This document shows, in pieces, positions 1-8,237 of a DNA stretch of 64,000 nucleotides (the stretch's first letter is position 1; each line of letters opens with the position of its first letter). The DNA is from Melioribacter sp. (GTDB taxonomy: Bacteria > Bacteroidota > Ignavibacteria > Ignavibacteriales > Melioribacteraceae). The stretch spans positions 62,001-126,000 of the forward strand of contig PMDS01000099.1 in NCBI GenBank assembly GCA_003155655.1, read 5' to 3'. The notes beneath the pieces are model-generated. The model did not search any database and was not told the DNA's origin. It saw only the letters and a program-made list of their open reading frames with translations. A program made the position numbers and the translations under genes.

Positions 1-146
1 GCTACGCCAAACATTACGCCATGGTCAGTAAGTGCAACTGCATGCATATTATTTTCAACCGCAGCTTGAATTAAATCTTCAACTGTGCATGCACCATCCT
101 GCAAACTGTAATGAGTATGATTATGTAAGTGAACAAAATCCGACAT
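1..146 (-). CDS. dnaE: DNA polymerase III alpha subunit, N-terminal fragment (runs off left edge)
   Basis: Only the first 48 codons are in the window; the gene continues beyond position 1. The minus-strand translation starts MSDFVHLHNHTHYSLQDGAC and continues to an ALTDHG motif. This is the start of the PHP domain found at the N-terminus of the replicative polymerase DnaE: the HLHNHTHYS stretch and the TDHG turn are metal-ligand motifs. PHP domains also occur in other phosphoesterases (one lies at 39156), but the HNH(T)xYSLxDG pattern a few residues from the start is the usual DnaE opening. The start is the ATG at 146. The upstream gap to dut contains a dispersed inverted repeat. Confidence 0.85.
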   Translation of the reverse strand, partial: MSDFVHLHNHTHYSLQDGACTVEDLIQAAVENNMHAVALTDHGVMFGV

Positions 147-175
147 TGTTACAAAACTTTTTTAAGTTAAAATTT

Positions 176-252
176 CAATTGAGAATTGAGAATTTAGAAT
201 GGAGAATTAAAAACCATTGAAATTCTCAATTCGCCATTCTCAATTCTCCATT
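176..252. repeat. Inverted pair of GAGAATTGAGAAT-type repeats between dut and dnaE
   Basis: A left arm (about 176-210) of GAGAAT/TGAGAAT units faces a right arm (about 220-252) of the complementary ATTCTCAATTC units, so the pair can fold into a long imperfect hairpin. The right arm contains the stop codon of dut. Related arms flank the four-helix-bundle pseudogene at 25685-26062, and a single arm follows bshC at 48141. No open reading frame lies between the arms here, so this looks like an empty or solo version of the element. Confidence 0.75.
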
Positions 253-715
253 AATCCGTTCCCGTGTGTCCAAAACCACCAGAACCACGGTTGCTTTCAT
301 TTAAATCGTCTGATAAAATTAAATTTGCATTAAAAACCTTTGATAAAACCATCTGTGCTATTCTTTCCCCTCTTTTAATAACAAAATTATCTTCACCAAA
401 GTTGAAAAGAATAATTTTTATTTCTCCGCGGTAATCAGAGTCGATTGTACCCGGCGAATTAAGAACACCAATACCATTTTTAGCAGCAAGACCGCTACGC
501 GGGCGCACCTGTAATTCATACCCGGCGGGAATTTCTGCACGCAAATTTGTAGGCACTAAAGCAACTTTTCCTTTTTCAATTATCATTTCATTTTCAATAG
601 CCGCGCGAACATCCATACCGCTGCTTCCTGAAGTTGAATATTCCGGTAGAGGCACATCCAAATAATTGCGGGTTACATGTTGAATTTTAATATTAATCTT
701 TTCAATTGATTCCAC
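251..715 (-). CDS. dut: dUTP diphosphatase (dUTPase)
   Basis: Hydrolyses dUTP to dUMP and pyrophosphate, keeping uracil out of DNA and feeding dTMP synthesis. All five motifs of the trimeric dUTPase family are present: motif I around residues 30-39 (GMDVRA), II at 71-77 (RPRSGLA), III at 81-98 with the catalytic Asp in GTIDSDYRG, IV at 115-122 (RGERIAQM), and the glycine-rich motif V near the C-terminus (RGSGGFGHTG). The length of 154 aa is normal for the family. Translation appears to start at a GTG directly after the stop of the preceding 95-aa gene, with GGAGAAGGAG upstream. The next in-frame ATG would remove motif I. The stop codon lies inside a dispersed repeat. Confidence 0.95.
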   Translation of the reverse strand: MESIEKINIKIQHVTRNYLDVPLPEYSTSGSSGMDVRAAIENEMIIEKGKVALVPTNLRAEIPAGYELQVRPRSGLAAKNGIGVLNSPGTIDSDYRGEIKIILFNFGEDNFVIKRGERIAQMVLSKVFNANLILSDDLNESNRGSGGFGHTGTD

Positions 716-1003
716 TTATTCTTTCTTCTCCTTCTCCACTTGATTTTCAAGCATTGCCTGAAATAAAATAGATACTCTTTTGTCTATATAGAAACGGGCT
801 AATAAATATAATTCGTAAACAAGCGAAAGAAAGAATGGAATCAGAAGCAGAAATTTAAAAAGATTTGTTTCGGCAATATTCCATACAAATAATAAACAAA
901 GAAGAAGAGTAGCAAATACAATCACAATTCCAACCCTGGGATCGTTATTTTTTTTAATGCGTTCAAATTCTTTCAACATTTGAATTCTTATTTCAGGTTT
1001 CAT
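716..1003 (-). CDS. Small two-helix membrane protein of unknown function
   Basis: A 95-aa protein that I do not recognise. It has a charged N-terminal segment (about residues 1-22), two hydrophobic helices (about 24-42 and 48-70) separated by a short loop, and a Lys/Glu-rich C-terminal tail. It would sit in the inner membrane with both termini on the same side, probably cytoplasmic given the charge. It ends directly next to the GTG start of dut, so the two are probably co-transcribed and translationally coupled. Nothing in the sequence indicates a function. Confidence 0.6.
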   Translation of the reverse strand: MKPEIRIQMLKEFERIKKNNDPRVGIVIVFATLLLCLLFVWNIAETNLFKFLLLIPFFLSLVYELYLLARFYIDKRVSILFQAMLENQVEKEKKE

Positions 1004-1126
1004 TTTTCCCTCAAGCAGTTTTATAAAGGATTAATCCAGCAAGTGAAGTTTTAATTTAGTTAAAAAGTTAAGACAAAAGAAAAATCTTTTCAGCTTGATT
1101 TTAAAATATTTTCTTTAGATGAGAAT

Positions 1127-2590
1127 TTACTTGACACGAAAAAGCATCTTAATCAAACGTGTAAATTCATTTTTCTCTATAACACGCAGAGCAAATAATG
1201 AACCAACAAATGCGAACAGCAAAATAAATTTATTGATTAAATTTATTCCGATGTAGTAATATAGATAATAGTAAATTATACCGGTAATAAAAATTAAGGC
1301 AAGAATTATAAATACTTTTCCAAATTCATATTTAACCGGGTAAAATTTTTGAGAATAATAATACAATCCTCCTGCCATAATCATATAACTTGCTAATGTA
1401 GCCAAAGCAGCGCCCATTATTCCTAAAATCGGAATTAATAATATGTTAACAATTACATTGGCTAAAGCTCCTGCTCCGGTAACAATAGGGAAATATTTTG
1501 TTTTTTCTTGTATATAAATTCCTGCCTGAAAATTGTAATATATTCCATTAAATAAATAACCCAGGAGAATTATTGGCACAATCGGCAGTCCGCTCAGATA
1601 TTCTTTACCTATAATTGTTTTGCCATGCCAAAATTGAATATGGGCAAAATTATCTATAAACAATGTCAGTACAATCCAGATTAAACTTGTAATAATTAGA
1701 AAAAGTGTTAACACTTTAGCAAATATTTCTTTTGCATTTTTTTCTTTTGCATTATTTAAAAAGAAAGGCTGCCATGCATACTGGAACATCATAACAAACA
1801 GCATCATAAATATTCCAAGTTTGTAATTTGCATTGTAGATGCCAAGTGTACCAGCATTTGTCATTCTAAGAACAACCGGTCTATCAATTACATTTACAAT
1901 TGTTGCCGCCAATGCACCCGGAAGATAAGGAATTCCAAACACTATTATTTTTTTCATTATTCCCTTGTCAAATACTAGCGACAATGATTTGAAAGTTTCA
2001 GGTTGAAGGGCTATAAAAGAAAATAAAGAAGCAACCAAATTAGAAATAAAAATTGCTTCAATTCCCATTTTCAATTTCAAAATCAAATAAAAATTTAAGA
2101 CAAGATTAATAATTATATTCAAGAATTTAATTACAGTATAGTATACTGCCCTTCTTTCCAACCGCAATTTTGCAAAGGGCACAATAGCAATCGTATCAAG
2201 CGCAACAATAAAAATTAAATAGTAAAATAGTTTTAAATAATGTCCTGGAATTTCCATCAGCGAAGAGAAGGGAGTGCGCAAAAAATAAAGCAGCAATCCA
2301 AGAACTATTGTAGTTGAAGTTAACAGATAATATGTAGTAGAAAATACTTTTTTCTTCTCATCTGCACCGGCTGTAGATGCAAACTTCATATAAGCCGCAT
2401 CCATGCCATATATAAACAAGATATTTATAAATGCAATATATGCGTAAATATTTGCCTGAATTCCAAACTCGCCTGTAGGAAAAACATTTGTATAGAATGG
2501 AACTAATAAAAATCCAAGGGTTCTTCCAACAATTGTGCTTATTCCATAAATTGCTGTGTCTTTGGTAAGTTCTTTTATTTTTTCAATCAT
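1127..2590 (-). CDS. Polysaccharide flippase (Wzx/MATE-like oligosaccharide transporter)
   Basis: A 487-aa integral membrane protein with about 12-14 hydrophobic segments spread over its length, typical of the MOP/MATE-like flippases that move lipid-linked glycans across the inner membrane. The N-terminus (KDTAIYGISTIVGRTLGFLL followed by PFYTNVF) is the usual helix 1 of this family. It stands apart from the main glycan cluster, which begins about 1.5 kb away beyond the thioesterase and accA genes. It is clearly more distant from the two flippases at 12792 and 18033 than those are from each other. The substrate cannot be read from the sequence. Confidence 0.85.
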   Translation of the reverse strand: MIEKIKELTKDTAIYGISTIVGRTLGFLLVPFYTNVFPTGEFGIQANIYAYIAFINILFIYGMDAAYMKFASTAGADEKKKVFSTTYYLLTSTTIVLGLLLYFLRTPFSSLMEIPGHYLKLFYYLIFIVALDTIAIVPFAKLRLERRAVYYTVIKFLNIIINLVLNFYLILKLKMGIEAIFISNLVASLFSFIALQPETFKSLSLVFDKGIMKKIIVFGIPYLPGALAATIVNVIDRPVVLRMTNAGTLGIYNANYKLGIFMMLFVMMFQYAWQPFFLNNAKEKNAKEIFAKVLTLFLIITSLIWIVLTLFIDNFAHIQFWHGKTIIGKEYLSGLPIVPIILLGYLFNGIYYNFQAGIYIQEKTKYFPIVTGAGALANVIVNILLIPILGIMGAALATLASYMIMAGGLYYYSQKFYPVKYEFGKVFIILALIFITGIIYYYLYYYIGINLINKFILLFAFVGSLFALRVIEKNEFTRLIKMLFRVK

Positions 2591-2638
2591 TTAAAAAAAT
2601 AATAAGCTAAAGAACCAATCTTCAGCATATTCGAAAAA

Positions 2639-3073
2639 TTATTTAGTAAAATATTTAGATAGAGCATCAACATATATTTTAGGTGGTCTTACAGCTTTTT
2701 TAGTATCATTACGAATAAACAAATGAGTAGTAAACCCTTCAGAAACTAATTCCTTTGTTGCTTTTCTAATAACTTTATATTCAATATGCACTTTAGGCGA
2801 ATGAAGTTCTTTTATTTTTGCTTCAATCTCAAGAATATCATCATAAATAGCCGGAATTTTATATTTTATTCCTGCTTCAATCAATGGCAATTGATATCCA
2901 TTTTTTTCAACTTCAGCATAAGATATTCCGGTAGCACGTAATAATTCAGTTCTGGCAACTTCAAAATACTCAAGATATTTTCCATGCCAAACAAAATTCA
3001 TCATATCTGTATCAGCATACCTTACACGTATTTCGGTTGTATTAGTAAACAATTCATTCTCCAGACCCACCAT
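2639..3073 (-). CDS. Acyl-CoA thioesterase, hotdog fold (YbgC/4HBT family)
   Basis: A single hotdog domain of about 144 aa. The N-terminal motif RVRYADTDMMNFVWHGKYLE followed by YFEVAR is the signature of YbgC/4-hydroxybenzoyl-CoA thioesterases; the Asp of YADTD is the catalytic position in that family. The protein would hydrolyse a short or medium acyl-CoA or aryl-CoA thioester. I prefer the ATG at 3073 (MVGLEN) over the TTG six codons upstream. It lies just downstream of accA, in keeping with lipid metabolism. The exact substrate is unknown. Confidence 0.85.
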   Translation of the reverse strand: MVGLENELFTNTTEIRVRYADTDMMNFVWHGKYLEYFEVARTELLRATGISYAEVEKNGYQLPLIEAGIKYKIPAIYDDILEIEAKIKELHSPKVHIEYKVIRKATKELVSEGFTTHLFIRNDTKKAVRPPKIYVDALSKYFTK

Positions 3074-3146
3074 ACTAAATGGGTTATACAATTTTTATTT
3101 AATCAGATTAAAAATTCAGATGTATAATAAAATTATCTGGGAGCAT

Positions 3147-4097
3147 TTATTCAACGTAAACACCCATCCTGGCAAATTTTTCAAGACGAGACTGAACAAG
3201 TTTTTCCGGTTTAATCCTTAGAAGTGTTTCAAGTTCATCTTTTAATACTGATTTTAATGTAGCAGCAATAAGCGCATGATCTTTATGAGCACCCCCAAGC
3301 GGTTCCGGAATTATTCTATCAATAATTCCCTGCTCAAGCAAATCTTCGGCAGTAAGCTTAAGAGCCTCAGCAGCTGTTTCCTTATATTCCCAACTGCGCC
3401 ATAAAATACTAGAACAAGATTCAGGACTAATAACAGAATACCAAGTATTCTGCAGCATCAAAATTCTATCTCCGACCCCGATACCAAGCGCTCCACCGCT
3501 GGCTCCTTCGCCAATAATTGTAACAATAATAGGAACCCGCAAACGACTCATTTCAAAAAGATTTCGTGCAATAGCTTCAGCCTGCCCGCGTTCTTCTGCT
3601 TCAATTCCCGGGTATGCTCCGGGTGTATCAATCATTGTAATTACCGGAATTTTGAATTTTTCAGCCAGCTTCATCAACCGTAAGGCTTTTCTATAGCCTT
3701 CAGGATTTGACATACCAAAATTTCTGAACAGGTTAGATTTTGTATCCCGTCCTTTTTGGTGACCAATTACCATAACTTTTTGATTATCCAGCATTGCTAA
3801 CCCGCCAACAATTGCTTTATCATCCTTGAAAAGCCTGTCGCCATGGAGTTCAATAAAATTTTCAGTGGTCATATAAATATAATCAAGAGTATAAGGACGT
3901 TCAGGATGGCGGGCAAGTTGAACGCGCTGCCATCTTGTTAAATTATCATAAATATTTTTTTTGAGCTCCATAACTTTCTCTTCAAGCGTTTTAACTTCTT
4001 TAGAGATGTCAAGATGGCCTTCTAATTTTTTCATCTCTTCAATTTTTTGTTCAAGTTCTATAATTGGCTTTTCAAAATCCAGAATATTTTTTGCCAT
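3147..4097 (-). CDS. accA: Acetyl-CoA carboxylase carboxyltransferase subunit alpha
   Basis: Transfers the carboxyl group from biotin carboxyl carrier protein to acetyl-CoA, making malonyl-CoA in the first step of fatty-acid synthesis. It has an N-terminal helical segment (residues 1-50), then the crotonase-like core with [29 protein letters not shown], the oxyanion-forming IDTPGAYPG, and [14 protein letters not shown]. Its length of 316 aa is standard. The ATG at 4097 has GGAG a few bases upstream and is preferred over the TTG one codon earlier. accD is not adjacent. The gene follows the GT2 fusion gene (4110-6089) by a short gap. Confidence 0.97.
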   Translation of the reverse strand: MAKNILDFEKPIIELEQKIEEMKKLEGHLDISKEVKTLEEKVMELKKNIYDNLTRWQRVQLARHPERPYTLDYIYMTTENFIELHGDRLFKDDKAIVGGLAMLDNQKVMVIGHQKGRDTKSNLFRNFGMSNPEGYRKALRLMKLAEKFKIPVITMIDTPGAYPGIEAEERGQAEAIARNLFEMSRLRVPIIVTIIGEGASGGALGIGVGDRILMLQNTWYSVISPESCSSILWRSWEYKETAAEALKLTAEDLLEQGIIDRIIPEPLGGAHKDHALIAATLKSVLKDELETLLRIKPEKLVQSRLEKFARMGVYVE

Positions 4098-4109
4098 CAA
4101 TTCTCCACA

Positions 4110-6089
4110 CTAAAAAAACATTTTCGAAAATGACTTGCCAAGAATTTCAAGATCAAGCCAGATATTTTGATTCTTTGCGTAAAAGATTTCCATCTTTCTG
4201 CTTTCTTCAGAATCTGATTCTAAAGAACTTTCAATAAACCAGAATCCGGTTAGTCCAATTTTTCCAACGTAAAGTTCACCAGAAAAAGATGAATTTTTAG
4301 GACCGACAAAACTTTTTTCACCGGTTACTATTTTTGGAATACCAAGAATAAAGCGGAAAAATTCATTTTTCTTGGAGGTGAACTTGTGAATTAAATATAT
4401 AAAAGGATAAACCAAAAACAAAATTAAAATACCCAGCACAAAATCAAATGTCCTTTTTATAGCACGATGCAGGTATGATGAAATATTATACTGCACACGC
4501 AGCAATGGAATATCATCCAGCATAGTAATAGATGATTTACCAACCAGGTAATTCAACTCCTTGCCAGCGACCAAAAATTCAGCATTCTCTCCATAGCACT
4601 CTGATACAATAGCAAACATTTGATTGAAAGACAAATCATCAGAAGAAAAAATTACTTTATTAATTTTTTCATCAGCAATTATTTTTTTAATGTTATCAAC
4701 AGCGCCCAGAATCTTATAATTACCGACCTGAGAACCAACATTTTTTCTTGTTAATCCGATTAACCCCACAACATGATATAAGCGCGTAAACGTAGACTTA
4801 AGTTTAACTGCAAGTTCTTCCGCTTTAATTTCATTAGCAACAATCAAAGTGCGTGATTTTTTAATATCAGTTTCAAGGCCAATTTTGAAAATTACTTTAA
4901 ATATGGTTCTCCAAAGAGAAAAGAAGACAAAAGCAAATGAATAAGATATTATTACAACAGCACGGCTGTAAGCAACCTGCTTAAAAAAGAAAGTTAAAGC
5001 TGAAAGAAACACCATTCCAAACAATAAAGAGATGAAAGTTTGAAGTATTGAAAAAGATTTCTTTTTAAAAGCACCTGTTATTAATGAGATAATAATCTGG
5101 AATAAAGCGGGAACAAAATAAACCCAGGGTTTAACAATATCGGGGAAACCAACCCAATGATCCTTTGAATAAACATGCTCAGCTATAAAAACAGCAAGAG
5201 AGAAAAAAATAAAATCAATTATTATTGAAATGATTGAAAATTTATAAACATTGAAGAAAGAGAACATCTTGCGCAGCCAAATTGCAACCTGTAAAATTGA
5301 CTCAACAATAAAAGATGAGGAAAAATGTTTACGAACAAAAAGGTTCATTGCTTTATAGAAAAGTGTCGTCTCATCCAGGCTGCTTCGTTTTGTACTTTCA
5401 CCTTTATAATGAATTATTTCTGTAGTATGGACATAATAGACCTTAAACTTTTCTTTCTGGACACGATAACAAAGATCGAGGTCTTCACCATACATAAAAA
5501 ATTGTTCGTCAAACCCGCCGACTTTTTCATAAACATCTTTTCTGATAACCATGAAGGCGCCACTAACAGCATCAACTTCATAAGACTTATTTTCATCAAG
5601 GTAAGTAAGATTGTATCTTGCAAAAACACGGTTTTTAGGAAAAAGTTTACTAAGACCTGTTACTTTTGTAAATGAAGTCCACGGACCAGGAAAGCTTCTT
5701 CTACAAGCAAGCTGAATTGTTCCATCCGGATTAAGAACTTTACACCCGGCAATTCCAACTTGAGGCATCAGTTCAAAAAAATCCATCATTTTTGTAAGAG
5801 TATCTTCACGAACGATTGTATCAGGGTTTATTAAAAGGAAATACTTTCCTTTTGCAATTTTCATTGCCTGATTATTAGCAGTGCCAAAACCTGTATTAGT
5901 TTTGTTTGCAATTAGCTTAACATCCGGAAATTTCTCATGTAAAATTTCAATGCTGCCATCATCCGATGCATTATCAACAACAATTATTTCAGTAGAAATA
6001 TTGGCAGCAGCCTTACGTATTGACCCAAGAAGGTTGAGAAGAAATTCTTTTACGTTATAGTTTACTATTATTATTGATAAGTCAATCAT
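4110..6089 (-). CDS. GT2 glycosyltransferase fused to a membrane-bound, degenerate sugar-phosphate transferase domain
   Basis: Residues about 1-230 form a GT2 (WbbL-like rhamnosyltransferase) domain: it opens with IDLSIIIVNYNV, has VVDNASDDGS and LLINPDT as the nucleotide/metal-binding motif, and then GAFMVIRKDVYEKVGGFDE. Residues about 260-390 hold several transmembrane helices, followed by a CoA-binding-3-like region, as in polyprenyl glycosylphosphotransferases. The last 120 residues keep only edges of the transferase core (KRTFDFVLG, SFVGP, GLTGFW, a WLDLEIL end). The KFRSM and DELPQ catalytic portions are missing. The likely start is the ATG at 6089, 7 bases after the upstream stop. The GT2 half may be active; the C-terminal half probably is not. 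Confidence 0.8.
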   Translation of the reverse strand: MIDLSIIIVNYNVKEFLLNLLGSIRKAAANISTEIIVVDNASDDGSIEILHEKFPDVKLIANKTNTGFGTANNQAMKIAKGKYFLLINPDTIVREDTLTKMMDFFELMPQVGIAGCKVLNPDGTIQLACRRSFPGPWTSFTKVTGLSKLFPKNRVFARYNLTYLDENKSYEVDAVSGAFMVIRKDVYEKVGGFDEQFFMYGEDLDLCYRVQKEKFKVYYVHTTEIIHYKGESTKRSSLDETTLFYKAMNLFVRKHFSSSFIVESILQVAIWLRKMFSFFNVYKFSIISIIIDFIFFSLAVFIAEHVYSKDHWVGFPDIVKPWVYFVPALFQIIISLITGAFKKKSFSILQTFISLLFGMVFLSALTFFFKQVAYSRAVVIISYSFAFVFFSLWRTIFKVIFKIGLETDIKKSRTLIVANEIKAEELAVKLKSTFTRLYHVVGLIGLTRKNVGSQVGNYKILGAVDNIKKIIADEKINKVIFSSDDLSFNQMFAIVSECYGENAEFLVAGKELNYLVGKSSITMLDDIPLLRVQYNISSYLHRAIKRTFDFVLGILILFLVYPFIYLIHKFTSKKNEFFRFILGIPKIVTGEKSFVGPKNSSFSGELYVGKIGLTGFWFIESSLESDSEESRKMEIFYAKNQNIWLDLEILGKSFSKMFF

Positions 6090-6096
6090 TATAATG

Positions 6097-6813
6097 CTAG
6101 TCAAGTTTTCTAAGAATTGTTTTTAAACGTAATTTCCAAACCATAACAATTGCCTCGCGAACAATTTTTTTCGACATTTTTGAAGTGCCGTGAACTCTGT
6201 CAGTAAATGTTATAGGAATTTCGTGAAGACGAAATCCTTTTTTCCACGCTTTGTAATTCATTTCAATTTGGAAAGAATATCCATTTGAATGAATTGTATC
6301 AAGGTTAATTGATTCGAGCACCTTTCTGGAAAAGCATTTGAAGCCACCAGTACCATCCTTTACAGGCATACCTGTAATAATTCTTGTGTAAAGGTTAGCA
6401 AAGTAACTTAAGAGTAATCTTCTTATTGGCCAGTTAATAACCCGGATACCATGAATATACCTGCTGCCAATAATTAAATCATATTGTTTAATAGCTTCCA
6501 AAAATCTTTTTATTTCTTTCGGATCATGAGAATAATCGGCATCCATTTCAATAGCAACATCATAACCTTTTGAAAGCATATACTTAAAACCGGCAACGTA
6601 TGCAGTTCCAAGTCCCATTTTCCTTTCACGTTTCAATAAATTTATATTGGTGTTTGTTCTGCATAATTCTTCAACATAATCAGCAGTTCCATCCGGAGAA
6701 TTATCATCAACAATGAGAATATGACTCATTGGATACATATTAGTTAGATCCATCAATAGTTTCTGAATGTTGTTCAATTCATTATAAGTCGGAATAATTA
6801 TAAGTGATTTCAT
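6097..6813 (-). CDS. Dpm1-like polyprenol-phosphate glycosyltransferase (GT2)
   Basis: A soluble GT2 enzyme of 238 aa resembling bacterial polyprenol monophosphomannose synthases, which transfer mannose or another hexose from a sugar nucleotide to a polyprenyl phosphate. Motifs seen are SLIIIPTYNE at the start, VDDNSPDGTADYV, MDADYSHDPKEI with the DXD-type metal site, GSRYIHG, GTGGFKCFSR, and a basic C-terminal tail with VHGTSKMSKKIV. The ATG at 6813 is the start that places the IIPTYNE strand at the N-terminus; upstream codons would overlap the previous gene. No C-terminal GtrA-like membrane domain is present. The lipid-linked sugar it makes could feed the GT-C-like protein at 40039. Confidence 0.85.
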   Translation of the reverse strand: MKSLIIIPTYNELNNIQKLLMDLTNMYPMSHILIVDDNSPDGTADYVEELCRTNTNINLLKRERKMGLGTAYVAGFKYMLSKGYDVAIEMDADYSHDPKEIKRFLEAIKQYDLIIGSRYIHGIRVINWPIRRLLLSYFANLYTRIITGMPVKDGTGGFKCFSRKVLESINLDTIHSNGYSFQIEMNYKAWKKGFRLHEIPITFTDRVHGTSKMSKKIVREAIVMVWKLRLKTILRKLD

Positions 6814-6826
6814 AGCCAAATTTTTT

Positions 6827-8230
6827 TTAATTGAAATGACCTTTGCCAAATAATACAACAAAGATTGTTCTAAAAAGGATTTTAAAATCCATTCTTAAAC
6901 TCATATTCTCAATATAAAATAAATCATACCTTAATTTAACACGCACGTCTTCAATAGATTCGTCATATTTATGCTTTACTTGCGCCCACCCTGTAACACC
7001 GGGCCGCACTTTTAATCTTCTTTTATACAATGGGATTTCCTGAGATAATTTTTCAACAAAAAAAGGTCTTTCAGGGCGAGGACCAACAAAACTCATATCA
7101 CCCCGTAAAATATTAATAGCTTGCGGAATTTCATCAATACGAACTTTGCGCATGAATCTGCCAAACTTAGTTATTCTCGGGTCTCCTTTAGTTGACCAAA
7201 CAGGGCCGGTATGCTTTTCAGCATCTTGAATCATTGACCGGAATTTATAGATTTTAAATATTTTTCCATTCAATCCGCTTCTTTGCTGTTTATAAAAGAC
7301 AGGTCCTTTGCTCTCTATTTTAATGAGTATTGCTGTAATAATAAGAAAAGGTGAAGTAATAAATATCAATAGAAAAGAAAGGACAACATCCATAAGTCTT
7401 TTAATTTTTATTTCCCATACAGGCATTAATTCCGGCATAATATCAATTAACGGCATGCCATAAATTTGCGAAGTTCTTACCTGACCGCTAATTATATCAT
7501 AAAGATCCGGAACAATTTTTATCTCAACGTTTTTCCCTTCACATTTTGAAATAACTTCAAGCAATGTTTCTTCATGGTGCCTTTCAAGTGAAATAATGAC
7601 ATTCCTAATTGATAGATCAATAATAATTTTTTCAAGTTCATTTACAGTTCCAATTACTCTTACTCCATTATGAACCTTATCAAGATTTTCATTCATAACA
7701 GATATATATGCAACTATATCAATACCAAGAGCTCTATGTTTTTTTATAGTGTTGTGAAGTTCCTGTGACTTAGTATTGAAACCAACAATAACAGCATTTC
7801 TTCTGCCAATTCCATTTATAAGTAAACTTCGCTGAATACTTCTTATTGTAAGACGCCCTGCACCAACCAGGGATAGAAATAATCCCCAATAAATGAAAAT
7901 ATAAAATCCAAAAGATGTTGAGGCACCACGCGTAAAGTCATCATACATTATCAAGAAAAGCAGAATAAAAATACCGACAAAAGACGATTTGAATAATGTT
8001 GACAGTTCATCAAAACGAGATAAAGCAAACCAAGTTCTATACATTCCAACAATAGTGAATATTACAAGCCAATAGATGTAAAGAACAATCATTGGTAAAA
8101 GAAAATCCGGGCGGGAGATTAGTGCAAACCATCCGGTTTCAACCCTCAAATAAAAAAACAGGATAAGTGAAAGGTTGATCGTTATAAAATCAGTTGAGAG
8201 AATTAATATTTTTTCAATTTTTTTGCTCAA
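6827..8230 (-). CDS. Undecaprenyl-phosphate sugar phosphotransferase (initiating transferase of the glycan)
   Basis: Starts glycan synthesis by moving a hexose-1-phosphate from a sugar nucleotide onto undecaprenyl phosphate. The N-terminal half has four or five transmembrane helices and a CoA-binding-3 domain. A further helix precedes the catalytic domain, which is complete: KRLMDVVLS, KGPVFYKQQRSG, IYKFRSM, GDPRITKFGRFMRKVRIDE with the IDEIPQ catalytic acid, GDMSFVGPRPER and RPGVTGWAQVK. It belongs to the WbaP/WcaJ family. Translation seems to begin at TTG 8230, 7 bases after the lhgO-like stop; the first ATG lies 46 codons in. This intact copy contrasts with the decayed C-terminal domain at 4110. 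Confidence 0.93.
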   Translation of the reverse strand: MSKKIEKILILSTDFITINLSLILFFYLRVETGWFALISRPDFLLPMIVLYIYWLVIFTIVGMYRTWFALSRFDELSTLFKSSFVGIFILLFLIMYDDFTRGASTSFGFYIFIYWGLFLSLVGAGRLTIRSIQRSLLINGIGRRNAVIVGFNTKSQELHNTIKKHRALGIDIVAYISVMNENLDKVHNGVRVIGTVNELEKIIIDLSIRNVIISLERHHEETLLEVISKCEGKNVEIKIVPDLYDIISGQVRTSQIYGMPLIDIMPELMPVWEIKIKRLMDVVLSFLLIFITSPFLIITAILIKIESKGPVFYKQQRSGLNGKIFKIYKFRSMIQDAEKHTGPVWSTKGDPRITKFGRFMRKVRIDEIPQAINILRGDMSFVGPRPERPFFVEKLSQEIPLYKRRLKVRPGVTGWAQVKHKYDESIEDVRVKLRYDLFYIENMSLRMDFKILFRTIFVVLFGKGHFN

Positions 8231-8237
8231 GTTAAAC

